DNA of 64,000 nt from Rheum nobile (Eukaryota; Streptophyta; Magnoliopsida; Caryophyllales; Polygonaceae). Location: NCBI GenBank assembly GCA_027886185.1, contig WOAB01000317.1, positions 372,001 to 436,000 of the forward strand. The letters are read 5' to 3'. The notes under the pieces were generated by a model. The model was not told where the DNA came from and made no database searches. It saw only the letters and a program-made list of their open reading frames with translations. Below, one piece after another: positions 1 through 10,245 of the stretch. The first letter of the stretch is position 1; each line of letters starts with the position of its first letter. The position numbers and the translations under genes were made by a program.

Positions 1-54
1 AAGATGACTATACACTCATGGATAACCGAATATGGTGCCTCTTTGGTATTGTAG

Positions 55-695
55 GAATGGATACGAGCTTTCAGGCTTGCTGCGCCTGATAGACTTGGAA
101 TGAGATGTGTTGGACGACCTGTTATCAGGCCACAGCCTCTCCATAACGATGTCTCCGACTCCATTGAAGTAGGAGTTCCTGTTGATGCATGGTGGAGTGA
201 TGGCTGGTGGGAAGGTGTAGTAACTGGAGGAGGCAATAATGAAGAAAAACTTCACGTTTTCATTCCAGGTAGATGTCTTTTCTTCACTTTGTTGCAATCA
301 AGTAGAAAGAAGACTCAACTGGCTTTCGTTTGTATGTTTGTTGCTCTTTATCTACTATGTTTCCTATTGTGGCAGGCGAGAACTTGTCCATAGATGTACT
401 CAGAAAGGACCTAAGAGTTTCCAGAGATTGGGTGGACGGGAAATGGGTGGATCTTAAGCCAAAACCCGACATACTCTCAGTTATATCATGTCTAACTAGT
501 ACAGAAGATAAGCTGCCTATGGAGCCAACTGCCCTAGATACAGATGAGGGTAGAAAATGCATTGATGATCACCCCATGGATGATGTGAACACCCGGGTGT
601 CAGAGGGAGGCAGTGAGGGCAATTCTGGAAACGAAAACAATGAAGTTGATAGTGTAGCTGGCGCTAAAGATGAAGATGATTGTGACAATGTGTAG
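55..695 (+). CDS. Agenet-domain protein, 3' part (truncated by a retrotransposon)
   Basis: This is the downstream end of a gene that begins before the window. Exon 55-268 follows an acceptor at 53-54 and ends in phase 1 at a GT donor. The next exon starts at 376 after a TTGTGGCAG acceptor and restores the frame. The exon 1 product contains VDAWWSDGWWEGVV, typical of plant Agenet (Tudor-like) domains, and exon 2 continues with DLRVSRDWVDGKWVDLKPKP. An acidic, low-complexity tail follows. Agenet proteins are thought to read chromatin, and many in this group also carry a BAH domain upstream; that part is outside the window. The reading frame now stops at 693-695, inside a copia LTR that begins at 691, so the last native residue is encoded at 687-689. 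The original coding end lies at 5922-6025. The tail is non-conserved, so a truncated protein could still work. The domain call is firm; the exact orthologue is inferred. Confidence 0.85.
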
Positions 696-1542
696 GATCG
701 TACGTTGTTAGTTATCGAGGGAACTGAAAGTTCAGTTCCCTAAGCAGCGGAATAAGTAAACACGAACAGATTCAAGACAAGTTCCTTAGAGTGAGAACCT
801 TTGATAACCAACTAGTTATCCAGGATAAAACCCACTACCCCTTTTGCAAGAGGATTTCAAAGTCTACTTCTTGTATTAATACTTCGATTACAATCAACTA
901 GAATAGAACACACAGATTAAAGTCTTAGACACACTAAAAGACTCTCTACCTAGTTCAACCTAACCAAGTAACAAGCAAGTGACTTACTTCGTTCTTCTTC
1001 AAAGAGCACGGCACAATTCTTCTTCTGCACTACAGAAGGTTTCTTCTCGTTAATGCGTGTATTATGAGAGAGGTTTGACCACTTTACTTATATGATTTAG
1101 TTAATGAGATAGTGAATCTTCAATAACCGAATCATATAAATAAAATAATCAAAGGAAATCTTTAAAGATAACATTTGTTACCAAATATTATCTTTACCGA
1201 CTTTTACAACTTTGTTTCCATAAAAGATAATCTTTTATGCTCCTATTATATATGGAAACCGGATAGAATCTTTAGCTCTCTCTCTCTAACTAAGATCTAC
1301 CCTAAAACAGCTCGCCGCCGCCTTCACATAATTCTTCAAGTGTTTCACGCGTCGACTAGCATAGGTTCCTTTCGCCAGTTCCCAAGTCTGGCGACAGCAT
1401 CTCTGTTCCTTGCTTTCCGAGTCCTAAGTTCCCTGTTTATCATACTAATAGAAACATTAATAGCAAAGATGTTTGTCATTATCAAAACTAGGAAAACTGA
1501 GGAAGGGAACTATGGTAGGGAACTGAAGTTCCCAAAAGTTCA
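691..1542 (-). repeat. 3' LTR of the first copia element (5'-truncated by 10 bp)
   Basis: Starts TGTAGGATCG on the plus strand and matches 5057-5906. Identity stops at 1542, whereas the other LTR runs 10 bp further to its terminal CA. The missing 10 bp are the element-sense start of the LTR (TGTTAGCAAG at the other copy). A 10-bp-arm inverted repeat (GGGAACTGAA and its complement, 2-bp spacer) lies at 719-740. Confidence 0.9.
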
Positions 1543-3010
1543 CTCTCTGTAGAGATTGACTCCTTGGGATCAATTACTGGACTTTCTTGGGGAGGGTCAG
1601 CGAGGGAAGGATAGGAATTGGTCTTCGATGGTGCATCATCATCGGAGTCTTCATGTGGTCGTTGAAATGGATCTTCAGAGGGAACTGAGGGATCCTGCAC
1701 AGACTGGGAAGGCAATTTTTCATTGAAAATAACATGAATGCTTTCTTCTACCTTTTTTGTCCGTTTGTTGAAGACCTTGTAAGCTTTGCTATTGGATGCA
1801 TATCCTATGAAGATTCCTTCGTCGCTACGGGGGTCGAACTTACCCAAATTGTCCTTTCCATTATTGTGGACGAAACACTTGCATCCGAAGACCCGTAGAT
1901 GAGCAATGTTGGGAACTCGTCCTTGAAGCAGCTCATAGGAGGTCTTCTCAAGCATAGGGCGTAGCATGGCTCGATTTAGAATGTAGCATGCAGCATTTAC
2001 GGCTTCGGCCCAGAAGATCTGTGGGAGCCCACTAGAAATAAGCATGGTGCGAGCCATATCTTCCAAAGTCCTGTTCTTCCTTTCAACAACTCCGTTCTGT
2101 TGTGGGGTGTATGGAGCCGAAAAGTTGTGATCAATACCATGTGCCCTGCAAAAAGTTAGAAAGTCTCTATTTTCGAACTCAGTTCCATGATCGGAACGAA
2201 TGGCTCGAAGAGATACATTTAACGATTTTCAAGCAAGGGAACTATCTCACTAAATCTATCAAAGACTTCACTCTTAGATTTTATAAATAGAGTCCAAGTG
2301 AATCTTGAGAAGTCATCAACAAGTACGAGAATGTACCTGTTACCGCCAAAGCTTTGAACGCGCATAGGACCGCAGAGATCCATGTGAATGAGCTCAAGAG
2401 GTTTGGATGAGCTTACCTGTGTTTTGGACTTGAAGGAACTACGAACCTGTTTTCCTTTGACACAATCAGAACAGATTTTTGACTTTTCAGCGTTGATTTT
2501 GGGGAGACCACGAACAAGTTCCTTTTGATGCAGTTTATGGATTAGCTTGATGCTTGCATGACCAAGTCGTTGATGCCAGAGGTTTGTTTGATCATCAATG
2601 GAAGAGAGACACAGCTTTTCCTTGGGAACGAACTTTGGGTCAATGATATAAACATTATTGAACCTTTTGCCTTTTAGGATCACAGTTCCCTGTCTATCTT
2701 CCACAAAACATTCCTTTGAGGTAAAGCGAACCTCATTTCCCCCTTGATCGCACAGCTGAGACACACTTATTAGATCAAAACCTAAAATTTCTACAAGGTT
2801 TACATTACTTACCTTAATGTGATCAGTAAGATTCACGCTTCCAGTTCCACAGATTGTTCCCTGTCTCTTGTCTCCGAAGGAGATAGTTCCTCCTCGGTGT
2901 TGCTGAAGTGACGACATTTTCTTTCTGTTTCCAGTCATATGGCACGAGCAACCACTGTCGATGTACCATTTGTCTTGTTGTCGCACTTCGTCCTGCACAA
3001 GGGAACTCAT
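1488..3010 (-). pseudogene. Copia protease-integrase relic
   Basis: Codons at 2219-3010 include the aspartic protease motif WYIDSGCSCHM, then a GAG-pre-integrase His/Cys region (WHQRLGHAS...CSDCVKGKQ) and the start of the integrase core (HMDLCGPM, LVDDFSRFTW). A frame change near 2219 interrupts the core. The rest follows at 1488-2218, with the SH3-like C-terminal region (VFGCKCFVHN, GIFIGYASNSKAY) in 1488-2066. The last dozen or so codons are read out of the LTR (1488-1542), which shows that the deletion fused integrase to the LTR. No YVDD or RNase H motifs are present anywhere in the element. Confidence 0.85.
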
Positions 3011-3753
3011 ACTTTTGGAACCCAGCTAAGCATAGCTTTTCTGGGTGAATGCGGTTGAAATCTTGTCTGTGGGTTAGAAGCAGGAACAAAATAGTAAGGA
3101 TCGTTCAAATCAGTAATAGTATGCGTCCTTTTCTTGTTGTTTATTTTCTGGTTCCTTTTCTTAGCATTTTCTTCCATTTGTTTCTTTTTATGGATGCAAT
3201 CATGATAAGTGTGACCATTTGTACCACAATGCCAGCATACACGATTATAAACCACATGACCATACTTACCTTTACCCGGTCGGAAGGGTCTTTCCTATTT
3301 TCTTTGCTCAAAATTGATGTTTTTACCTTTAGTTCCCTGAGCTTGGGAAACATACATCTTATGAGCATTTTGACCATTGAACCAGGTTTGGTTTTCTGTG
3401 GGCTTTTGTTCAAGCACCTTTACCTTTTCCTCTAGGAACTGAGCTTTATCACGAGAGTTTTGCAGTGTACCACTGAGGAACTCATTTTTCTCAGCCAGTT
3501 CCTTTCTTATTTTCTCATTTTCAGCGGAGCATGTTTCCTCAGAATCTTTTTTACCAGTATAACCAAGACCATGTCGTTGCTTAACAAAAACAGTTTGATT
3601 CACAGTTTTCTCATTTATAGAGTGAGTGAGAAGATCAAGTTTATGCACGATTTCATTAAGCAGGATGAAATTTTTCTTTTCAGAGTCTGTTGAGGGAACT
3701 GGGGGAATGACAACATGCATGAGTTTAGTTTTAACATTTTTTGCAGGACTCAC
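3007..3753 (-). pseudogene. Copia gag C-terminal region with second zinc knuckle
   Basis: Continues the element in two overlapping frames. Codons at 3295-3753 are rich in Lys/Glu heptads (for example KIRKELAEKNEFLSGTL) and look like a coiled coil. The frame at 3007-3255 carries a second CCHC knuckle, CWHCGTNGHTYHDC. Stops and frame changes near 3290 and 3255 break what was probably one reading frame leading into the protease. Confidence 0.75.
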
Positions 3754-3805
3754 ACATTTTTTTAGAGTTGGCTAATAGTTTCTCAGCTTCATCTAATTTC
3801 TTACC

Positions 3806-5005
3806 CTAGACGGAGTTTTCAGTGGTTAAGCAAGAAATTTCATCTTCATATTCCTCCAGTTTCTCTTGTAGGGAACTAGTTTCCTTTCCAAGTTTCTTAA
3901 TAATTTTGACTAGTTGCTTTTTGTCATATTCTAGAAGAGACTTAGTGAAGTCAGAAAAAGATACCTCAGAGTCGTCTGATTCAGTTGAATCTTCTTTGGC
4001 CATTAGACATCTTCCTCTGGTAGTTCCCTTCGTCTCTGGTTCCCCTTCAGAGTCTTCTGAGTCATCTCCAAAGGTTGCGAAGAGAGCCTTCTTGTGCTGA
4101 GATTTGTCATCGTCGTCAGTGCTCTTAGGACAGTTCCTTGCCAGATGTCCCCTTTCTTTGCATTGGTAGCATTGATATTCAGAGAGGTCCTTCTTTTGGA
4201 AATTCTTCTTGAACTTTCCTTTGGTGAATTGCTTTCTGACGTGCTTCGTAATCAAGGCAGTTATCTCGTCTTCTTCTTCCTCGAGATCGGAATTTTCCTC
4301 TTCCATTTCTAGTCTGGAAAAAGCCTTTGAGATTTTTAAGGCGATTCCCTTCTCCACTTTCTTGGAAGAACTGGATTTTTGTGCCTCTCTTTCGTCAACT
4401 TCAAGTTTCCCTATGATTTGAGTTAAGGGGAGGGACTGGATTCCAGGGGTAGTCTTCAGAACTCTTTTGATGAGGTTAAATTTTGAGTTGAGACCGTTGA
4501 TGATGACAAGGGATTTTGACCATTCGTCGAGTTTTACTCCAGCAGTGGTGAGTTTCGTCACGAGCCTTGTGAAGCGAGAGTAATACTGAGAGATGTCTTC
4601 AGTGTCAAGCATCTCAAAAGTGTGGTACTCTCCTTCTAGAGCAAACTTCCTACTCTGTTTCAGTTCCTCACTGCCTTCGTGCATTTCCTTCAGAGCAGTC
4701 CAGATCCCTTTAGCAGTTGGGATTCCCATCACTTTGTCCATATCTTCTCTGTTCAGCCCATTGAGAATGAGTTGACGAGCCTTAGCATTTTTCTCCTTGA
4801 TGACATAGTACTCCGGCTTCCATTGGTCTTCAGTTAAGTCCTTAGGAATAGTTCCATTGCCATTTTCTATCACGCGCCAGCACTGATAGTCTATGGTTTG
4901 AATGTGGTTTTCCATGCTTTTCTCCCACCATTCTTCTTCTCCTTTCTTGCGAATGTGAGGCTTGTTGATGGAGATTCCCAGACTAAATTCACTTGAGGTA
5001 GACAT
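3806..5005 (-). CDS. Copia gag polyprotein, N-terminal part
   Basis: An open frame of 399 codons starting shortly after the primer site. The N-terminal two thirds resembles the UBN2/gag family of plant copia elements, including a segment like ARQLILNGLN and YYSRFTRLVTKL. A CCHC zinc knuckle, CYQCKERGHLARNC, lies near residue 280, followed by an acidic Ser/Asp-rich stretch and a C-terminal coiled coil. Gag forms the virus-like particle and binds element RNA. The frame ends at a stop at 3806; the similar coiled-coil region just downstream (3295-3753) suggests one original longer frame. Interrupted relic, not a host gene. Confidence 0.85.
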   Translation of the reverse strand: MSTSSEFSLGISINKPHIRKKGEEEWWEKSMENHIQTIDYQCWRVIENGNGTIPKDLTEDQWKPEYYVIKEKNAKARQLILNGLNREDMDKVMGIPTAKGIWTALKEMHEGSEELKQSRKFALEGEYHTFEMLDTEDISQYYSRFTRLVTKLTTAGVKLDEWSKSLVIINGLNSKFNLIKRVLKTTPGIQSLPLTQIIGKLEVDEREAQKSSSSKKVEKGIALKISKAFSRLEMEEENSDLEEEEDEITALITKHVRKQFTKGKFKKNFQKKDLSEYQCYQCKERGHLARNCPKSTDDDDKSQHKKALFATFGDDSEDSEGEPETKGTTRGRCLMAKEDSTESDDSEVSFSDFTKSLLEYDKKQLVKIIKKLGKETSSLQEKLEEYEDEISCLTTENSV

Positions 5006-5042
5006 CTTGAAATCTGTAAACTAACACAAATCTAGAGCGCCT

Positions 5043-5054
5043 GCTCTGATACCA
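5043..5054 (-). other. Primer-binding site (initiator-Met tRNA)
   Basis: On the minus strand the sequence two bases inside the 5' LTR reads TGGTATCAGAGC, the standard primer-binding site complementary to the 3' end of plant initiator methionine tRNA in Ty1/copia elements. It fixes the element's orientation. Confidence 0.9.
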
Positions 5055-5056
5055 AT

Positions 5057-5916
5057 TGTAGGATCGTACGTTGTTAGTTATTGAGGGAACTGAAAGTTCA
5101 GTTCCCTAAGCAGTAGAATAAGTAAACACGAACAGATTCAAGACAAGTTCCTTAGAGTGAGAACCTTTGATAACCAACTAGTTATCCAGGATAAAACCCA
5201 CTACCCCTTTTGCAAGAGGATTTCAAAGTCTACTTCTTGTATTAATACTTCGGTTACAATCAACTAGAATAGAACACACAGATTAAAGTCTTAGACACAC
5301 TAAAAGACTCTCTACCTAGTTCAACTTAACCAAGTAACAAGCAAGTGACTTACTTCGTTCTTCTTCAAAGAGCACGACACAATTCTTCTTCTGCACTACA
5401 GAAGGTTTCTTCTCGTTAATGCGTGTATTATGAGAGAGGTTTGACCACTTTACTTATATAATTTAGTTAATGAGATAGTGAATCTTCAATAACCGAATCA
5501 TATAAATAAAATAATCAAAGGAAATCTTTAAAGATAACATTTGTTACCAAATATTATCTTTACCGACTTTTACAACTTTGTTTCCATAAAAGATAATCTT
5601 TTATGCTCCTATTATATATGGAAACCGGATAGAATCTTTAGTTCTCTCTCTAACTAAGATCTACCCTAAAACAGCTCGCCGCCGCCTTCACATAATTCTT
5701 CAAGTGTTTCACGCGTCGACTAGCATAGGTTCCTTTCGCCAGTTCCCAAGTCTGGCGACAGCATCTCTGTTCCTTGTTTTCCGAGTCCTAAGTTCCCTGT
5801 TTATCATACTAATAGAAACATTAATAGCAAAGATGTTTGTCATTATCAAAACTAGGAAAACTGAGGAAGGGAACTATGGTAGGGAACCGAAGTTCTCAAA
5901 AGTTCACTTGCTAACA
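5057..5916 (-). repeat. 5' LTR of the first copia element
   Basis: Complete LTR, TG...CA on either strand. It is followed in element sense by the primer-binding site and preceded by the target duplication CAATG at 5917-5921. It carries the same short inverted repeat near its 3' end as the other LTR, and the same run of AGTTCC/GGAACT motifs. Confidence 0.9.
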
Positions 5917-5921
5917 CAATG

Positions 5922-6025
5922 GAAAAGAAGGCAACGACGAGGGCAACTCAAATTTAGAAGCTCTTGGAACTGGTGTACAGGTAACTGATAACGCTACTGA
6001 ACACCCTGAACCTGCAACTGAATAG
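5922..6025 (+). pseudogene. Displaced 3' end of the Agenet gene CDS
   Basis: Directly after the right-hand target duplication (CAATG, 5917-5921) the sequence reads on in the Agenet frame if the element plus one target copy is removed. Base 690 joins 5922 to complete a codon, and 34 further codons follow to TAG at 6023-6025. The encoded tail is polar and acidic (Gly, Glu, Asn, Thr), matching the composition before the insertion. Because the LTR supplies an earlier stop, this segment is no longer translated from the normal transcript unless the element is spliced or absent in other alleles. Confidence 0.85.
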
Positions 6026-6600
6026 TCTGTTTGTTCAGAGTGTGTTCAATTATTCATATTCGAATGCAATCGGCCATGTAGTTGAACTGTATAGAACTAG
6101 TATAGATCTCATATAATATAGAATGGTGATGTTTGTAGGAGATTCTAGGGTTTGTGGATGATGCACCCACCCAGTTTCAGTTGGAAAGAGGGGTGTGGAG
6201 GTTTAGTTTCAACTGTCAAAAGACAAAAAGGCAAGTTGGGGGATGGTTTTAAGATTTTAGGGATGTTCCTAACTAAGTTGGATCCCCTTGCATTTGTGAA
6301 CCCTGTTCAGTGTATTATCTATTCTTGATGCCATGTTTCTTGTTCAACTTGTATGATTTCAGTTTCTTAATGATTCACTCATGGATTTTTTCAGCCCAGA
6401 TTTTGATTAAAAAAAGTGTTTATAAAACACGAGCATCTTCAACTCTCATGCCTAGCTTGGTTATATATATCAGACTATGGTTAATCTGCATCATGCTCTC
6501 TTCATTCTTATTATACTATGAACGTAACTTAATATCATAGTGTACATAGCATGCTTTATCAAAACAACTTTCTATTACAGTGAGCTCAAATGATGCGTTT
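6026..6600 (+). other. Former 3' UTR and flank of the Agenet gene
   Basis: Non-coding, AT-rich sequence with no supported ORF. It probably holds the original 3' UTR and polyadenylation region of the Agenet gene, now about 5 kb downstream of the stop codon actually used. It runs into the 3' flank of the minus-strand RLP pseudogene. Confidence 0.5.
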
Positions 6601-6606
6601 CATGCT

Positions 6607-8949
6607 TCATCTTCTTCTATTTTGGCGCCTCCTCCATTGATGCACAATGGCAAGTGCTTTTATTTCGAGGATCAACACCCATTTAGGAGTCATCTTCCAA
6701 AAGATCAAGTATCCCCAAGCCGATCCGATTACCATCCCACATCCATATCCCATCAAACCAATCTCCCACACGCGCAAACCCGAAGACTCATCGCTACTTC
6801 CTTCAGCTGCTGCTGCTGGGTTCGGAGCATCGTTTGGTTCCCCACACTTATTTGTCAACAATGGGCCACACAAACCCGGATTTCCTAGATAGGAAGGGTC
6901 CGAGAATGTACCAAACTGTTTGCCTGTTGGAACGGGCCCCACTAGATCATTCTCCGAGACATTAAATACCTCAAGGTAGTTTAGATCCAGCAACTGCAGC
7001 AGCAAGCAGTTGTTTAGAGATTGTGGTATTGGGCCTTCCAATTTGTTACCACTCAAGCTAAGAGTGAACAAGTTGGGACAATCTTGAAATAGAGAAGAGG
7101 GAATTACACCCTGAAGTTGATTTTGCCTGAGATCCAATATGAGCAGCTGCTGGCCGATGAGGGATGCGAAGCAGTCGGGTATATTGCCAGTCAAGTTGTT
7201 TTGAGTCAGATCGAGCAATGCAAGTGCACCAATATCACATAAAGAAGGAGGAATGGCTCCTGTGAACCGGTTGTTGGAAGCCCAGAAATACCATGTGGAG
7301 GGAGATGGGACAGGAACAGCACCTTGAAGCAAGTTATACTGAATGTCTATTTCATTCATGTTCTGCCATGGAAGCTGCTCTAAGCCACCCGTCAACGAGT
7401 TATATATGAGAAAGATCCAAGTGATTTAAGTTACTTATATCCGAAAGCCAATGAGGCACCACACCATGGATGCCGTTGTTGGAGAGCTCCAGCCTCTCAA
7501 GATTGACTTGGTCTCTTAAGAAACCTGGAAAGTGGCCAAGGTTGCAAGAAGACAGTGTTAGAGACTTAAAGCTAGGCCAGGGAAGGGTGGAGTCAGCGCC
7601 CAGGTCATCAATGATGGACAAATTGTTATCAGACAAGAAAAGACTGTCCAGGCTCTGGAGTTTGTGGATCTTGCTCAACGGAATGATCCCGGTCAAGTTG
7701 TTCCTTTCAAGGTTTAGGAATTGGAGGTTGTGGAGATCAAAGATGCCTCCTGGGATGTGCCCTTGGAGTTGGTTATATTCTGCACTCAACCAGGTCAGTG
7801 AGGTGCTAATTATGGAGCCGTTGCCAATGTCGAATTCACCTTCCCCGTAAACAAGTTTTCGTCCAAGTACAAGTAATTCAGGGATGGCAGAGTGAAGACC
7901 CATCCTGGTATTATCCCGGTGAACGTGTTATCTGACAAACAAATACTGGACAATCCAGCAAGGATCGTTGTGTTCACATTCGTTGGAATGGAGCCAGAGA
8001 GGCGGGTTCCACTGAGATTTATGTCCTCACCCACGGTCCACATCCAACTAGGAATGTCGCCATGAAATTGGCATCCCGTTATGTGGAATGATTGCAAGGA
8101 GGAGTTGGATGGATCTCCGATGGATTCAGGCAATTTTCCGGTGAACAAGTTGCACAAGGAGAAGTCCACTACCTCGAGCGGGCTTCTCCAGTACTGCATC
8201 GCCGAGAAGTCAGCGTGTAAGCCACCATTTCCGTACAAGTCGACGACGCGTAGCTCCGGCAAGCTGAGAACGGCGGCAGCTGGGAACTCGCCTTCCAGAC
8301 CGCAATCCGACAGTCCGAGATAAGCGAGCTTCGATAGATTGGCCATCATTGGAGGCAGATTGGAGGGTATGTTCACGCCAGAGAGATCGAGCTTTCTCAA
8401 ATCTGTCAGATTGGCGCCCATGACCGTCTGGAAGTTGGGCATCTTGAGCTGCTCGTTACCGGAGAGATCGAGGGTGGCTAAGTGCGAAAGCCAACCGATT
8501 TCCCGGGGAACTTGGCCGGAGAAGCCTGAGTGGGAGAGATCTAAGAATGTGAGGTCGGAGAGCTGGCCCAGACCCGGTGGTATCGGTGATGCTGACAAGG
8601 AGTTGGAAGCGAGGCTGAGGTGACGAAGGCGGCGGAGAAGGAAAAGGGTGCTGTTGGAGGGGAAGCTTCCGGTGAGGAGGCTGCAGCTGAGGTCGAGCTC
8701 GACCACGTGACCGCTCAGGGAGTGGCACGTGACGCCATCCCATTCGCAGCAGTTACTACTAATACTCCACGAGTTGGTCTTTGCATAAGCTACATCACCG
8801 CAAACTTCCGAATTGGGGTCGTTGCTGATGGAGAAGCCCATCTTGAATGCGAGCAAGGCTTGACGCTCGTGGTTACGGCACCTTTGGACGGAGGACCCAT
8901 TTGAAGCCACAGCCACCAAGAGTAGCTGCAGGATGATCCACAAGACCAT
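6607..8949 (-). pseudogene. LRR receptor-like protein (Cf/Ve type), frameshifted copy 1
   Basis: Start chosen at 8949, where MVLWIILQLLLVAVAS forms a signal peptide, followed by the RLP N-cap (CRNHERQALLAFKMGF, then CCEWDGVTC). Many 24-residue extracellular LRRs follow (LxxLxLxxNxLxGxIP). The 3' end encodes a Cf-like juxtamembrane region (GNPGLCGPLLTNKC), an acidic patch, one transmembrane helix (GLMGYGCGMVIGSAWGYL) and a short basic tail with no kinase. RLPs sit in the plasma membrane and perceive pathogen or developmental signals with co-receptor kinases. Three lesions are visible: a frame change near 7840-7850, a 4-bp ATAT insertion near 7406-7411 (the sister copy at 10201 lacks it) that creates a stop, and an in-frame loss of LRRs near 6975-6985 where one repeat jumps to the terminal one. 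Probably non-functional unless spliced around. Confidence 0.85.
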
Positions 8950-9249
8950 ACCAAATTGGACTAGTACTGTAAGAATCGGTGCTTGTATTTTTGGTTTATT
9001 TTTTATAAGAATTGGTGTATGTAGTTGCGGTACAAGCAAGTATATATATATTTCAAGAGATACCCACGAGTAGAGTAATATTGGCCGCCGTGGGTTTCCA
9101 CTCGATAGCTTAATTGCCCCCACAACACGGACTGATGTGCACAACAAGTTGGCAATAATTTTCAAAGTCATTGGAGTCTTCTTTCCTTGGGAAATCAGAT
9201 GGAAGCTGCCCAGATGTGGAATTGTATCTAGTAAGTCAAGATAAGCCAA

Positions 9250-9813
9250 CGGACTCTACAGGCATTATGATGTGTGGTGATCATGCAAGTCTTAAATGCA
9301 GTGCTATTGAAATGTTTATGAAATACTTGTAATACAACGTATTCTAGCCGGTTGGTTTAAAGGACGTAACATGAATGATTCTGTTTGGCTCTAGTATTGT
9401 ATATTTAGAAAGATAAAATGTAAGATAAATTCATATATAAAAGTGGATTATTATTGTTCAGATAAATTTCAAAAATAAAAGAAGGTAAAATGCCATTAAG
9501 ATTTATCAATGTGACATAACTAACAAATAACACATAGGAATTAGAAAGACTTTATTATATATATAGAGATTCACTCTAAATGCCATTAAGATTTATCAGT
9601 TTTAAGATGGTTGATGCATTTTTTAGACCTTCTCACCAATTTGACGATACACAACACTGCATGACATGTTTTTTTTTAAGAAAGGGATTACTATCTTAAA
9701 ACTCAGAGCTGTGTTTCCCACTTGCGATTCTTTTTATGCATCATATTTTGGTTCCTCAAATATCAAATATGAATGCTGGGTTTTCTCCAGTATGTTTCAG
9801 CTATATTGTGTAT
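9250..9813. other. Upstream region of RLP copy 1, duplicated elsewhere
   Basis: No coding sequence. About 130 bp starting near 9305 (ATGAAATACTTGTAATACAA) is repeated in the same orientation near 15246, upstream of the second RLP, so the tandem duplication included upstream DNA. A second block near 9525-9585 (containing TATATAGAGATTCACTCTAAA) matches the reverse complement of about 15740-15795. Confidence 0.6.
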
Positions 9814-9847
9814 CTATCTGTATGAGTCACATGCAGTACGACGCCGT

Positions 9848-10245
9848 TTGTTGTCACTCAAGCTAAGAGTGAACAACTTGGGACAGTCTTGAAATAGAGA
9901 AGATGGGATTACACCCTGAAGTTGATTTTGACTGAGATCCAATATCCATAGCTGCTGACTGACGAGGGATGCGAAGCAGTCGGGTATGTTTCCAGTCAAG
10001 TTGTTTTGAGTCAGATCGAGTAATTCAAGTGCACCGATATCACATAAAGGAGGAGGAATGGCTCCGGTGAACCGGTTGTTGGAAGCCCGGAAAATAATTG
10101 TGGAGGGAGATGGGACAGGAACAACACCTTGGAACAAGTTATACTGAATGTCGATGAATTTCATTTTCTGCCATGGAAGCTGCTCTAAGCCACCAGATAG
10201 CGAGTTATGAGAAAGATTCAAGTGATATAAGGTACTTATTTTGGA
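9848..10245 (-). pseudogene. RLP copy 2, middle LRR fragment
   Basis: Encodes LRRs nearly identical to those of copy 1 (NLSHNSLSGGLEQLPWQ, NNRFTGAIPPPLCDIGALEL, NQLQGVIPSSLFQDC). Homology stops abruptly at about 9848 inside an LRR and at about 10240, where inserted DNA begins. Order and orientation match the N-terminal part at 13020-13956, so both are pieces of one gene. No C-terminal transmembrane region follows. Confidence 0.8.

Larger units (their letters stand above)
691..5916 (-). mobile_element. Ty1/copia LTR retrotransposon with RT/RNase H deleted
   Basis: Two near-identical LTRs of about 850-860 bp flank a 3.5-kb interior read on the minus strand. The right LTR (5057-5916) is the 5' LTR: an initiator-Met-type primer site follows it at 5043-5054. 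The element is bounded by the 5-bp duplication CAATG (686-690 and 5917-5921), proving insertion into the Agenet exon. Order in element sense is gag, coiled-coil gag extension with a second zinc knuckle, protease, integrase. Reverse transcriptase and RNase H, normally next in Ty1/copia, are missing. The integrase C-terminal region runs straight into the 3' LTR, and the polypurine tract and first 10 bp of that LTR are also gone. By eye the LTRs differ at about 11-12 of 850 positions plus a small CT-repeat indel, so insertion is fairly recent. It cannot move alone. Confidence 0.93.

Noticed and set aside
691..1552. LTR ending at 1552 to equal the right copy
   Set aside because: The last 10 bases do not match; the only consistent target duplication uses the right LTR end at 5916, so the left LTR is truncated at 1542.
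8456..8904. ORFs of about 95 codons antisense to and out of frame with RLP copy 1, and the equivalents at 13544-13962
   Set aside because: They are alternative-frame readings of conserved LRR sequence and occur in both copies only because the LRR coding sequence does.
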